Source: Colletotrichum lupini
Taxonomy: Eukaryota > Ascomycota > Sordariomycetes > Glomerellales > Glomerellaceae
DNA length: 64,000 nucleotides
Assembly: GCF_023278565.1 (NCBI RefSeq)
Contig: NC_064681.1
Span: forward strand, 2,232,001-2,296,000
Direction: 5' to 3'
Shown here piece by piece: positions 34,036-46,663 of the stretch. Made by a program: the position numbers and the translations under genes. The stretch's first letter is position 1, and every line of letters starts with the position of its first letter. Below the pieces are notes generated by a model that was not told the origin of the DNA, searched no databases, and saw nothing but the letters and a program-made list of their open reading frames with translations.

Positions 34036-36884
34036 CTCTCTCAATACGTTCTTCTTTCCTTTCCGCACCTCCCTGCATTCATGGGGGCATGAGGTAAGTA
34101 CTCGTTACCGCCTGCCTTCCACCGCCTCGCCACCTTGTATGTACTCGAGAGGCATCTTGCCTCGTACCCTTGCCGTATCCACCTTTCTGCGATTTAGTCC
34201 ACTCTCATTGGTCGATAGATCTGGGTACCTGCCTGGATCATCCAGCGACACATGGGAGCCATGAGATGGGAGCCACCCGGTTTTGTTTCTGCACGCCTCT
34301 TGTCGATTCTTTTCTTCTCTTATTCTCTTTTTTTGCCGAAGGAGTTTGTACACAGTGTCAGGAGTGCGAGCCCCCCGCTCTCTTGCAAGTACCTTCTTTC
34401 GCCCTCTTCCCAATCCTCAAGGGCCTCAACTCATTCCCACTCAATATCCACTTTGGCCCGTCCTCAAGCATCCAATTAACACTACAATCAGTAGCAGCAT
34501 GGACTATCAATCGCGACCCTTTACGGTAACCCGACGGCGTCGTCAGCCAAAGACACTTCTCGTTCGCTCGCTCTCGCTGCGCAGCATGCGATCTCAGGTG
34601 CCCAAGTGGGCTGGCGGGCGCTGCACAGCGTATTCGCATCAAAACATCATCATCACCGCCTTTTCAACGTCCCCTCTAGGCCCTCCTCCTCCTACCCCCC
34701 AGCCTCATCCACCAGTGGGGCTACCCGCCGCGCGACGTTTCCCATTTTCTGGATCCCGCTCCATGGAGTCTGGACGTGTTCGTCTACCCGCAATCAGTGT
34801 CCTCACTGTGCCAGCTAAATGAACGGTTTGTACGTACAAGTAGTAGTGTATCTGCACACTGCAAGCCCGATATAGTCGAAGCTGTGGACTCTCTCGCTTC
34901 TTCGAAATACACGCTCATGTCCCGATTTCCAAGCCAGCCTAGCCTAGTCCCTTTTCTCAACCTAAGCTTTACGGATCATAAATGCACGTGTTTTCATCAA
35001 CGCCTCCCTCTCTCTACTATCCCACGCCCCGCTCTTGTTCACAACTAAACAAACCAACCCTACGTTGTGTATTCCTATCGTGAGAAATAGGTTAGGGCGG
35101 GCTAGTATAGCACAACTTATCGGCCTTCGTGTTGCCACGCCGATCCTTACTGATTTCAATCATCGTCAATCATCAAGGCACTTTGCTTCTGGAGCCGGCA
35201 TGGCGGGAGTCATTAGAGTTCAGAACCAGATATCAGACGGCGAAAGAACCCGCACGTTGCCTGCCTGGTCGCTTACATAGTAATATGCCCGCGGCACCTC
35301 ACACACCCTCTTGGCCATGTCTTCCGAAGGTGCCTACCTGGTTGACCTCTCTTAACCTCTCAACTTTCTTTGGTGTCTCTCAGACGTTGGCTGCCCCGCA
35401 CGTGCTGTCTTGTGCTGTGCGTGCTTACGCAGTAGATCGCTCCCCTGGTCCCCTATCCGTCCACACACCCATCCAGTTCATCGGCATCTCAGACGCCCGT
35501 TTCCCGAGTATTCCCAAAGGCAGAAGGTGCCTTACCCGGGGGCCTAGGCCCTGTCCAAAGCCCTCTGACATCGGAGTAAGGCACATCAACATAAGACGGA
35601 CGTCCAGTACACGGAGCGGCGGCGGCAGGCACCGACAGAGGTAGTGTGCCTTGTGGTCTTGGAAGCATGAAAGTTCCGACATCGCAAGGTCGTACGGGGT
35701 ATGTAAACCGTACCATGTTGCGCCTCCTCCTGGCCTCCTGTGGAAGGGAACACATAGATGCATTGGCCTGCAGGTGATAACTCATTCACACATTGTCTTG
35801 GTGCATCTCAATGGCGATATGGATGCTGCATACTATAGGCTGCGATATAGTACCAGAGTCAAGCCCTATTGGGGAGCGGGAGAGGCTTTCTAATAATGCG
35901 CCACAGCCATAACCTTCTCAACAGCTGCTTGCGAACCCATTCCGGGATATATGTCGTCGACAACCTTTTTTGGTCCAGCACATGATCGGCTTGTCCTTAT
36001 CAGATTATGCTAAGGCCAAGTCTTTCCGGTCATGGGGAGAGAGGGAGTATCCGTACAGTTCGATTGGCAGGGCTCGATGGGTTGCGACACGCTCTGTAAC
36101 ACCGTACCTGCGAGGTATATCTGCCCTTTTTCTTTTGTGGTTGCCCATAGGTATCCTTCCTGCGTTGCCTTTGGGGGCTGGATGCATGAGGAGTAAGGGC
36201 GAGGTATATGCATAGCAACCTCAGCGCACTTAGGCGCGGCCGGATGTAATGACATAGCAGATGTTCTGCCCGTCGCATCCGATCAAACGGGAACCAAGCC
36301 GTGGCTACTCTCCGTACATGGTTCTTGTTGGAGTAGCACTAGTACATACAAACGGGCGAAAGAAAAAAAAAGAAAAGAAAAGAAACGACAAAAAGGCTTA
36401 GAAGGGGGACAACCGACAACGTCGTTCCTTGAATGGAACGACGAGAGTTGGACGGACGTGTGCCTGCGTCTCTTTTGATGCCTCGGCCATGCGTCCGTCT
36501 TCCGAATCGAAATATCGGAAGTCGATATCGGAAGACGGGAGGGAGAGAAACTCAGACTTACATGACAACATGTCAGTGGGCAGCAAAGATTGATACAAGA
36601 GAAGAGTAGAGCAGAATTATCGGATCTTGAGGGGTGTTCATGACTCTTTCGCATCTATATTCGTATTATACTCTCGTAGCTTGTCAGAGGAAAGGATAGA
36701 GTAAACAAGAAGAAAAAAAGGAGGCAAATTAACGTCAAAACACCGAGCCCGCTTCTTGTCAGAGACAGAAAGACGATGTGGGTTCAAGGGGGGATGACGG
36801 CGCCGACCAGGCAGACGGGATTTCTTGCCAGCAAAAGATTGATAATTGCTGATGTGATGTCGGTGCACGCAACGGCAGCGAGCC

Positions 36885-36910
36885 TTTTTTTTTTTTTTTT
36901 TTTTTTTTTT
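36885..36910. repeat. T26 homopolymer
   Basis: A run of 26 T, the longest A/T homopolymer seen in the window. The retroposon tail of an old insertion is possible, but no other element feature accompanies it. Confidence 0.9.
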
Positions 36911-37932
36911 CTTTTACGACGGGCTACGGGAGCTAGAGGAGTGATCCACTTGGTCCGACGAGAGAACCAGCGGAATGTCCGTATCACATTGACCACATGG
37001 CATCTCCATAAGGTCGGAGCTTCGTGACGTTTTTCCATCTCGCGCGAGGTTTTTTTCGCGTCTTTTCGGGGACATGTCCGTATTGCCAACTTAAACCATT
37101 TCTGGTAGTATGCACCGCGGCTTGACCATCTCTAACTAATAGTTTCCGGCCCATAGATTGAGCATGATCGATCGGTTGTTGAAGAAATCAAAAATAAATC
37201 ATGTACTACACAGCCGCACGGCAATAGAAAAGACGGAAAGGCTCGCGGCTGTTCAAAGATTCACTCTTCCTCTCTGGCATCGTAGCCTTTTGGTAGTTCG
37301 CACTGTAGGCAACGGCTTTTGATGGAGCTAGGCGCGATGGAGGTTGAGGAACACCTGCATGGCTCCCTGTTCCCTACCCACCACAAGGAGGGTGGGGAGG
37401 GGGGCGAGGAGAGCACATGATAATCCCTACCGACCTGTCCATCGTCGTCCATTCACGACCTCACCTTTTTTTTCAACACGTTGAACACGGCTCCCCTTGC
37501 CCACCACCCCCATATACCTAGTGAAGGTACAGTGCGTAGACATAGCCAGGCCATGGGTCCAGCCCCGATGGCCGCGAATCTCAGCACACCGCACATCTCT
37601 GGTATCACAACGGGGCCTTTGTTTCTCTTCGAAAAGATGAGGTAAGGATGAGGGACGGGGTCACACACATACACATAGCCAGGACAAGGAGCCCTAGGGA
37701 AAGAGGGATGGTCCGATGGATACCTACGGCATCGATCAGGGGTAAGGGAAGGCAAGGGAAGGGGGAGGACGGAGGGAGGGATTCAATACGGCGTGCGGCG
37801 GCGGCGGCGCAATAGTCGGGAGTTCTGCAATAAGGCGAGGTGCGGTTGCGGTTGCGGTTGCGGCAGCGCGCGGCGAGATATGATAGAAATAATCCCTACG
37901 ACATGCTGCGTAAGGCGTGACTGGGGTAAAGT

Positions 37933-37958
37933 AGCCAGCCAGCCAGCCAGCCAGCCAG
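37933..37958. repeat. (AGCC)6 tandem repeat
   Basis: Six perfect AGCC units plus AG. A shorter TGCGGT tandem lies 70 bp to the left. Confidence 0.9.
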
Positions 37959-40780
37959 AGAGCGGCAGCACCTTTTGGGTAGGGTGAGGTGTGATTGAGT
38001 GAGGAGTTGATGGGAATGGGAGGCGCCGTGCCTCATGGCGAAGGCGCAGGCAGGGCACATGGCAGAAAGTGAGGGGACCAGGTTTGGTTGCCCCCCCCCT
38101 GGGCGTGGAGTTGAGGAAAATAAAGGGGGGTGGTGTTGAGCAAGGGTAAGGTATATAGCTTTGCGATGTGGCTAGGTACAGAGCACGATACTTCATTGCT
38201 CGCATGTGCATTTGGGAAGGTGACGTTGATTAGGTAGGCTATTGCTAGCCGTAAAGGCGAATATGAGAGTAGGGATATGTGAGTAAGTGAGTGAGTGGAT
38301 GAGTGGATGAGAGTGAGTGAAAGGGCGATATCTTTCGAGATGAGAGGATAAGAGGAGCTTTCATGTGAGAGTGAGAGTGAGAGTTGTCTCTCACCTCCGT
38401 CCTCCGTCACGCCGTCCCGGATGGTGAGGGGTGAAGAAGGAGCCACGGCATGTGTGCTTTCCAGAGGGGGAAGTGCGGTGGAATGGAGTCCTTCCATTGG
38501 GGGCAGGGTCCCCATACGACACCTTTTTTTCACTGTAATGGGCCGCCGTCCAGCGGGACTAGGTGGTGGATATCTCTCTCAACCGCTCCATTCATACTCC
38601 GTACCTTCTCGCTTTCACCTCTTTACGGTGCGATACGGATACAAAACCTTTCATTACGGATGGAAACTAGAAACCGTTCAGATACAATGACGACAGTGTA
38701 CGGTTCCACCTTGTCAATCGTTAGGGAAAGACAATTTTCCGGCGGGCAAAGGAAGTTCTGGAAACGACTCAAAGAAACAACCTCGCAACAACAAGGTCTC
38801 ATCATCGGGTTAATAAAATAATTATAATAAAAAAAGGTACCCTACAGGAACAGTGGGTTAGCGGGCGATGGATGGCGGCCGGTGAGAGACGACCACGGAG
38901 GGACATGCATGCAGGCTGCACCACCATTATCAATCTGCCTCGTGGCAGCAACGAGCTCTATTCATCCGTGAAGGGGGTTGCGGCATGGCTGGCCACACGG
39001 CATGGCTCCCGTCTTTTGGTTTGCGTTGGCGAAGAGCCTACCTTGCATGGCTATGATTCTATCGAATGAGAAATGCAGACAGACAGCCCGTTCCGATGGC
39101 CCACCCGGTTCACTCACACACACACGGCAGCAAGTATGTATACGGATACAAGAGCGTTGCATTAGAGTATCAAAGAATGAATCTATGAGCACGACAAAAC
39201 GTGTCGGGTCTGGTCATACAAGAGGGAAACAAAAAAGTTGGGCAAAATAAGAATAAAAACACGTTGAATGGCATTTCCCCCCAAAATTTCCACCTCTTTG
39301 CTCTTATTTCTACTCCGTACGGAGTACTCCTGTTCCTATTCCTGTTCCGTCCTGCACATCATTCCCTACTTCTCTCGCCCGTCAGCTGCCGTGGCTCGCC
39401 CCTAAGAAAGATCGGGTTCGCTGGCTTCTCTTTTCTTCCCTCGCCCCTGGTCCATGTTTGAACCCGCGCCGGCCTGGCTGACTTCTCGTCCTGGGGTCTT
39501 CTTAGTCTCGTGGCTTCTTCACGTTTCGTCCACTCTTTCTTTCGCCTGTTCGTGGGACTGGTTGCTGGACAAGTTCCGACCAAAGGGGGTAAACTCTCTC
39601 TCTCTCTTGCTCCCCAATCTTTCCCATCCCAGCTAAGTCAGCTAGTATCCCGTACCTCTGGACTCTAGATCAATCCATCGATCCATCAGTCAAACGCCCA
39701 AAATTGCCTCCACGAGTTCCACCCCCCGGTTTATTTCATTTTTCCCGGTTTTTTTTTGTATTGCGTTACTCCATACGGCGTAGTTTTCTTCTTTCTCGGT
39801 TTACCTTTCCCGAATCCTACGAGAACCTAGGGGCATGCAGACGCAGACGCCGACCCAAACGAGAGAGGAACCCAAGAGAGATTGAGAAAGAGAGAGAGGG
39901 GAAAATTAGTTCACACAACCCGCAAGCCAATTTTCAGTCTAATCGAACTACCGCTGACTGCCCGTCCTATATCGTACGGGGCCGGCATAGTCGCAAAATA
40001 TCAAACAGGACCCTATTCCGGTCCTGCTCTAGCCTCTTACCACCAGCAAATCCCATACGGATACTTGGCTACCATACCAAAGGCGCATTATCCCCCCCCC
40101 CCCCCCTCCATCCACACACCACGGCGCACGCCAGCCAAGCGCAAACACCTAAAACCAAAGAGAAGGGAACCGTCAAGTCTCACGTTGCTGAGCCTCGGTC
40201 TCAAGTCTTCGCTCTTCCCGCATCGTCTCCTTTCTTACGGAGATAGTCCCCCCCCCCCTTTTTTTTTTTCCCCTTTCCCACCCCGGGCCTGGCCTTACCG
40301 TCCACACCTCAGACCTCACTCGCACACCTTGGACCTGGAACTACGGATACCGATTATTACCTACAGGCTACCTATACTACGGAGACATTGGCTGGCCTTA
40401 CCTCACCTTACCTTACCTACTACACCTTGACCTTGACCCAGCACTTCCGTACAACCTCGACCTGGAAAAAAAGGAGAAAGGGCACTCGCCAGATCAACCC
40501 CCTCGTTTCCCATCTACGGAGTACTCCATCCCAGCGTCAGCCACCACGCTTAACTTGTCACCATCCATACACCAATCCCAATTCCTCGTGTTCTCCTCTC
40601 TGCGGTATCCGTACCTAGCACTGTGAAGGTGCTTGGATCGGGTTGCGAGGCTGGCTTATTGCCATTTGCTACACCTGTTATTCCCGTCTCATCTCTCAGA
40701 CTCTCACACACATACCTACCTACGCGCGCATCATCCGCATCGTCCACTTTCCCTCGTCGGCCTTCTTTCTGAGGGGCCGT

Positions 40781-40807
40781 CTCCTGCTCCTGCTCCTGCT
40801 CCTGCTC
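40781..40807. repeat. (CTCCTG)4 tandem repeat
   Basis: Four and a half copies of a 6-bp unit. Read in one frame it gives a Leu-rich run that lengthens a spurious open frame. Confidence 0.9.
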
Positions 40808-42149
40808 GCCTCGGTTTGTCCCCTTGGCCCGCCGTCGTCCTTTTCGCACATCACCGTCGCCAAAAAACTCATCCGTCGTCCGCGCCCGCCCGCGCCGCCG
40901 CCCCGTCCGTTCCACTACACACTGGGCTGGCACACATAACACACATGTCACCAAGCGCGGCTTGAAAATCTGCAGACAGAATCCTTCAAGCCCGCAGTCC
41001 AGTCCGCCGGTGGCCATCCAGAGACGAATAGCTTTGACTATCACGTCACGCCTGGACTCTCTGGCCAAAAACAATAAAAAATAGATCGAATTGTTTGGAT
41101 CATCGTGTACTTGCAGCTTCTTCAGTCAAGTCAGTATCTCCCGTACCGTTACCTATTACCTAGTTACCCTGCGGCAGCGCACAGGCACGACGGTCATATC
41201 CGTAGCCCGCATTTCTCAAATCTCCCCCATCCGCGTTCTTCCCAGTCATCATCCGCCCGTAACCAAAGTCTCGAACTTTTCGTTCTTTTCCCTTCCTCTA
41301 TCCAATCTTGTTGAACCATTTCATCATCCGAGTACATACCACCTACCTACCCTATACCTAGTGCGAATTACCTCTTCCCGTGGTCATGGAAGAAAATAAC
41401 CACCCCTCCCCCGTTATTTTTGTAAATCAACCTGTTTCCCACGCGTGGGTGGCCCCCTACTCCTAGCCGCAGGTGAGCAAGTCCCCCGCGGAAGCTTCAT
41501 TCAAGCAGCAAAAACAAGTGTGGCGTGGATAGAGAGAAGAGGAAGAGAGCAGCCTTGTTCGCGATGTCCGACATTATCTTGTCTCTCTGTGTATGGGTGC
41601 TCTCGGTCTCACTTTCTGGAGTACCTGGGTTTTGACTGCCTGTCTAATCCCATCATCTCGCTTTTTGGCTTTCGCTTCATCATCGGCATCTCATCCCTTC
41701 TTCCCTTTCACTTTCCCTTCCCCCCCAATTACCTACCTACATACATCAATCCGTACTCCATCTTCATCCACTCAATTGTGGTCGAGGTGAGGTGGTTCAA
41801 AAATCTACTGCCCTGGGCTCTGCTCTGCTCTGCTCTCTTGCTGGCCCTGACTTAGGTACTTGAAGGTGCCTTAGTTCTGCCCGGCTACTGCCCGCTCTCT
41901 CTCTTTCTGCTTGTCGTAGCCGTAGCGTGGAGCGTCCGTCAGGCCAGGCATGGAAAGTCCACAAGTACTCCCGTACCTTACCCTCCTCCCACCTACTTTG
42001 CACTCCCCCACTCCCCTTGTCAGCCAGAAGTCTCACTCCCACGCTCTTCCCACTCCCATTAGCCTGCCCCCCCTTGTATCTTTTACTTACAGGGTTCCGC
42101 CGTCTACATGTACATCAACCCCTTGAGGCCTGTGTACTCCGTACTGTAC

Positions 42150-42394
42150 CTCGTCTCGGCCAAGTACCTTTTTTTCCCTCTTCGCTCCATTCGCAGCCCT
42201 TGTCCCTTATTTTCCTTCTCCTCCACCACTACCACTACCACACACCTCCTCTCCTCTCCTCCTTCACGCCCTGCCTCACCAAACCACCCGCTTTCTCTTC
42301 AGTTTTTTTTCCTTCTCCATTTTCTGCGCCGTGCCTTTTATTTGAACACCCGTCTTGCCTTCTGCGCCTCTTCTAACCCTCTTCCTCCCATTAG
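42150..42394 (+). promoter_or_regulatory. CT-rich leader of flbA
   Basis: A strongly pyrimidine-rich stretch (TTTTCCTTCTCC, CCTCTCCTCTCC) running to the ATG at 42395. CT-rich blocks just upstream of start codons are typical of highly expressed or regulated filamentous fungal genes. No transcription start can be fixed from sequence alone. Confidence 0.4.
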
Positions 42395-44815
42395 ATGGCC
42401 GCTGTCTCCAAGACATCCCGACCTCCGAACCACGAGCCATTGTCAAACGAGGCCAGCTCTCAACCTCTCACACACAAAGCCAACCCCAACCCTACCAGTG
42501 CTAATCCACGATCCACCGCTACTACTACTACCACCACCAGCACCGGCACCACCACCACTTCCAGCACTCCTCCTCCTTCTGCTGCTGCTGCTGCTGCTGC
42601 AACTGCCACTGCCACCACCACTACATCATCATCGACCCATCCCTACCACGCTCAACAACAACAGGCGCCCTCGGTGAACCGACCCTATTATCGCTCTCAT
42701 CACCACTCGCCTTCTACCAGTTCCCTCTACAAACTTCAGCGTTCTGGTGGTATCTTCGGCTTCGCTGCTGCTGCCTTTGACAAGACCCAGTCTGCACTCG
42801 CTACCTTCTCCTCGGACCAGTCTGTCCGCCAGCGCGCCTCCAGTTCTGCATTGGGCCGCGCCTCTTTGACCCCCGACTCTGCCTCCGACTACTCTGCCAA
42901 TCCGGGTTCCCAAGACAAATATCCACGATATACGAGCCCCTCCAATTACTCGTCCTCTTCCAGCAGCACCCTGAACAACATAGAGGGCAAGTATCCAAGC
43001 CAGGTGTCGCTGGTACAGGATATCCCCTCTCAGCCATATAGCGAGACCGATCCGACCAGGCCCCTTCCCATTCGATTGCCGAGTATCGAAAGCAAGATGC
43101 ACCAAACCTCCTCGCGGCTTCTCCGCATGACGGATGATGACCGGCCGTTCACAAAGGTCAGTTCCATTCCTCCCAATTCCTGACCTGCTCGACGAGAATC
43201 GCGTATCCAGTGCCCCGGTCGCATTCCCGGTCGCTTTGACCGAACCCTGTGGTTCACAGATGGCTAACGTGGAACAATGACAGGACTTCAAGGATCTCTA
43301 CTCAACACTGATTGTCAGCCTCTTGCCTTTGTCTGCACACCGAGTACGCTTAACACGTGTGGAAAACACGTTCTTGTCCGAAGATGCGATCAACAACTTG
43401 GGATCTCTCAAATTTTCTCAATCCAACCGTATGCCCGACCCCAAAGACCCCTCAAGGATAGTTACGACGACCACAACGACGACTTTCTCCATGGCCAAGG
43501 ACATGGCACGCTCCATCTGCCAAAAGTTCCTCGAAGCGAGATTCATCGAGTCGGCCGATGGAAAGTACCAACAGGTGTACAACATGAAGGGTTCCGTGTG
43601 GCAATTGACGCCCAAGGGCGTGACCGTGTTGGATCGCTTCTGCTCACGCAACGGTATCCAACAAAAGTCGATATCCGACTTGGTTGGCGCAACACTCTCG
43701 CAACTCGTCATTCTCGAGCGGGACGGCCAGACGGACAAGCTCATCACGGATCGCGGCACGATTGAGGTCATTTTCAGGAGATTCATTGGAACACACGGCC
43801 CCAATGTCAAATCGAGCGTCAGCTCAGCCGATTCGGACTCACTCAGCGACTACAAGGATGGCTTGACTGGTGTCAAGATGGCTAGCGAGCGTAAGGTGAA
43901 CGGCAAGACGTACAAAGATACCTTTACTGGCAAGGCCGCCACTGATTGGTTGATGGACTGCTGCACAACCGTAGACAGGCGGGAGACGTACGACATCGCG
44001 TCCCTGTTCGTGGAGTACGACTTGATGGAGCCCGTGGTACAAGACCGTGCTCATATGGCACAATATCCCAGCAATAACCTATTCCAGCCCACAAAGCATG
44101 CCATTTACCAATTGACGGCAAAGGGCAAGGATCTGATCAACGGTCTCGGTTCGCGGGGAAGAACGTCAGAAAGCGAGGTCGTCACACCCTCTCGTAACGC
44201 TATCGCGCGAGACTCCAACACCCAACGGCTCGACAAGATTCTCAACGACGCGGCCCTTCGTCTGCTCTTCAGAGAAAACCTGCGCGAAACACATTGCGAG
44301 GAGAATCTTTCCTTTTACCTCGACGTCGACGACTTTGTTCGAAGCTGCCGGCAGGCGATTCGGATCGCGCAGAAGAACCCCAATGCGAGCTCAATGGACG
44401 GCATCAAGGAGATCATGGCCCAGGCATACGGGATTTATAACGCATTCCTCGCCCCCGGCTCTCCCTGCGAGTTGAACATTGACCATCAGCTTCGCAACAA
44501 CCTGGCGACTCGAATGACCAAGGCTGTCGGACAGGATGTAGCCATGATCGATACTTTGCAAGAGGTCATGTCTTTGTTTGAAGATGCCCAGAACGCAGTT
44601 TTTAAACTGATGGCAAGCGTATGTTTATTGTTCCGACTGATGCACCGTGGAATGTGAGGATTTTATACTAACCCATCTTGTTTTTGCAGGACTCGGTTCC
44701 CAAATTCCTGAGGAGCCCCAAGTACGAACACACCCTGAAGAACTACGATTTCGACTCAGTCACCGGCGGCGGCCGCGGCTTGGAGCGAAGCACGAGCCGA
44801 TCGAACCGCAAATGA
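42395..44815 (+). CDS. flbA: FlbA/Sst2-type regulator of G-protein signalling
   Basis: GTPase-activating protein that switches off a heterotrimeric G-alpha; FlbA in Aspergillus and Rgs1/Sst2 relatives restrain vegetative growth signalling and allow conidiation. Exons 42395-43156, 43284-44618 and 44690-44815 give 740 aa; introns are 127 and 71 bp (GTCAGT...GACAG, GTATGT...TTGCAG). Residues 1-250 are Ser/Thr/Ala/Gln-rich and probably disordered. Two DEP-type domains lie near 278-367 and 450-542 (FTGKAATDWLMDC is typical), for membrane or receptor-tail docking. The RGS domain spans about 569-715, with LRLLFRENLRETHCEENLSF, NIDHQLRNNL and DSVPKFLRSPKYE. The DEP-DEP-RGS order and length fit FlbA/Sst2. 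A long CT-rich leader precedes it; the next gene downstream is unrelated. The tail after RGS is short and basic. Confidence 0.93.
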
Positions 44816-46663
44816 ACGGAATATTTGACATTACGCAACTCTGCTCCCCCAAACTCAATATGAGACGGCATTTTTTTTTCTTGCACAATCTCATCACAAC
44901 AAGACCGATCGCGTTCCTAGGATCGACTCCATCGATACTGGCACACGCAGGCCGTTTGGCAATTCTCGGCACTTTCCTCGACCCATAATCTTGTGCATAC
45001 GTAGTGGATGGTCTTTGATTCATCAACGGGCGGTGGGCAAGATCTTTCGGTTTTTTCCAACAGAGTAGCCCCCAACCAGGGCTGATCTTGGCCGCCATCT
45101 TGATTATTTTGGAAATGAAGGCGTTGGGGATGGAACTATTCTTAGAGGGAGACCCCTTGAGTCGGCGAAACCGACCCTGCTTGCGCATGACCTCGCCGTC
45201 ATCATCACACGCGGACTCGACTTTTTTTATTCCTTTTTTTTGGTTTTTTTCTTCTCTTCTAATTTCTCATTTTGTTTCAATCATAACTGGCTGGGTGGGG
45301 CGGACGATCATAGAAGGACGGCATGAAAGAGCGCAGTCTCAACCACGACCCCCGAGACGAGCTTACGGCGACGGATGAACGATTTTGTTCGTCACAAGAG
45401 TGGAGGATGAGGGCGATTTCGCTGCCAATTGGTATGCCGGAAGTGGATGTCGTGTGGACATCGCGAAGCGAGCAACTTGCTGTGGGCTAAGGGGGAGGAC
45501 AAAAAGGGAGACGAGCGGTCGAGGAGCAATTCTGGCCCAACTGTACATATCTCAGAGCTCCACGAACCGAGTGGGGGCGCACAACGCTCGACCTTTTCAA
45601 CTCGCCTCCGAATGAAAGGAAAGCATATGAAAGCGGTACCACAAAACTTGCCATGCCGGTGCTCGCATGCTCGTGTCCCCTGTGTGATAGGAATGCTTCA
45701 ATGATGAAATCTGCAGAGCTCGAAATAGGATGGGAGAAAGGAGTCGAGACAGGAAGGTGTGTTTACTCCTGGCCCCCTTCCATGTGTTTGTCAACTCATT
45801 CGTCCCATCTACCTTTGGTTTCCGTCTTTGCCGACTTTCTTCCCTCCTGGACCTGAAATGCTGGAATGCGCCACATTACCGGCGGCCGGTGGAAACATTC
45901 TTGGCAGCTCAACGGACCACAACAAACACGGGCCCGGGGCGACTCCACCAACATTCCCGGCCGCGAGTCCGGAGCTTCTCATTGGTCCCGAAGAACCAAG
46001 ATTCACAACGTCCAATCTTGCCGTGTTCCAGAGAACCAGAGGCTCCTTTTTTCGAGTGGAAAGGTGGGAAGTAGTCGTCGTGTTCCTGAGACAATTTCGT
46101 TGGTTCCCGGCTTAGCATTTCCTCTCCCTTTCCTCCGTCTTGCAAGGCTAAGCCTTTTCGTCAGCTTGTCTGGGTATCGCCAACCCCTGAGCGTGCCGTT
46201 CCGGTGGATATCTTCTGATTTATTTTGGTTCTGAGTTGATCGTTTGGTGTGTTTTCATGTGTTACCGTATCGGTATGAGATTGACATAAGAAGGAGGCTC
46301 TTGAACCGTTTTCTTGTGACACCTCTCTTTCCCTTTCATCCCTCACACACACACACATCTCACATACATCCATCCAAGAACTCTTTCGTTTGTTCGGAGG
46401 TCCCCCCCCTTTCGTTTTATTTGCTTCAATTGGCCTCAGTCACTCTCTTGAAAAGAAAATCCAAAACATTGCAACTCACTCTCCTTAACAAGAAAACCAA
46501 AAACTTCAAACAATCATTAACTAGCTCTGTTTGCTCTCCGGACAATCCCTCACGCTCCCTCGAAACTCACTCGCTCAGCAAGTAACTCGATAACCGACAA
46601 CAATCAACAACTACAACTCACACACACACACACACACTTTACACCAACCAACCAACCGACAAA
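44816..46663. other. Intergenic region, flbA to GPI-protein gene
   Basis: About 1.85 kb. The first part is the flbA 3' region, with T-rich tracts near 44870 and 45222-45250. The last 350 bp (46300-46663) are CT/CA-rich, ending in a CACACACA run and ACCAACCAACC just before the ATG at 46664, and look like a long 5' leader. No additional gene is supported. Confidence 0.5.

Larger units (their letters stand above)
29751..42394. other. 12.6-kb gene desert upstream of flbA
   Basis: No gene here can be supported. Open frames are short (up to about 180 codons), overlap in several frames and lack domains. Landmarks are T15 at 34021-34035, T26 at 36885-36910, an AGCC tandem at 37933-37958, a TGCGGT tandem at about 37841-37863, a CTCCTG tandem at 40781-40807, C11 near 40097, and repeated TCCGTAC/GTACGGAT words. 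From about 39 kb onward the DNA becomes CT-rich with CCTACCTACC motifs, which looks like promoter and long leader for flbA. A possible spliced mini-gene near 34500 (ATGGACTATC then GTAACC...GCGCAG) was seen but not accepted. Confidence 0.4.

Noticed and set aside
41445..42677. Several long plus-strand frames in the CT-rich DNA around the flbA start
   Set aside because: They are composition artefacts of pyrimidine-rich sequence (Leu/Pro/Ser runs) and clash with the well supported flbA frame.
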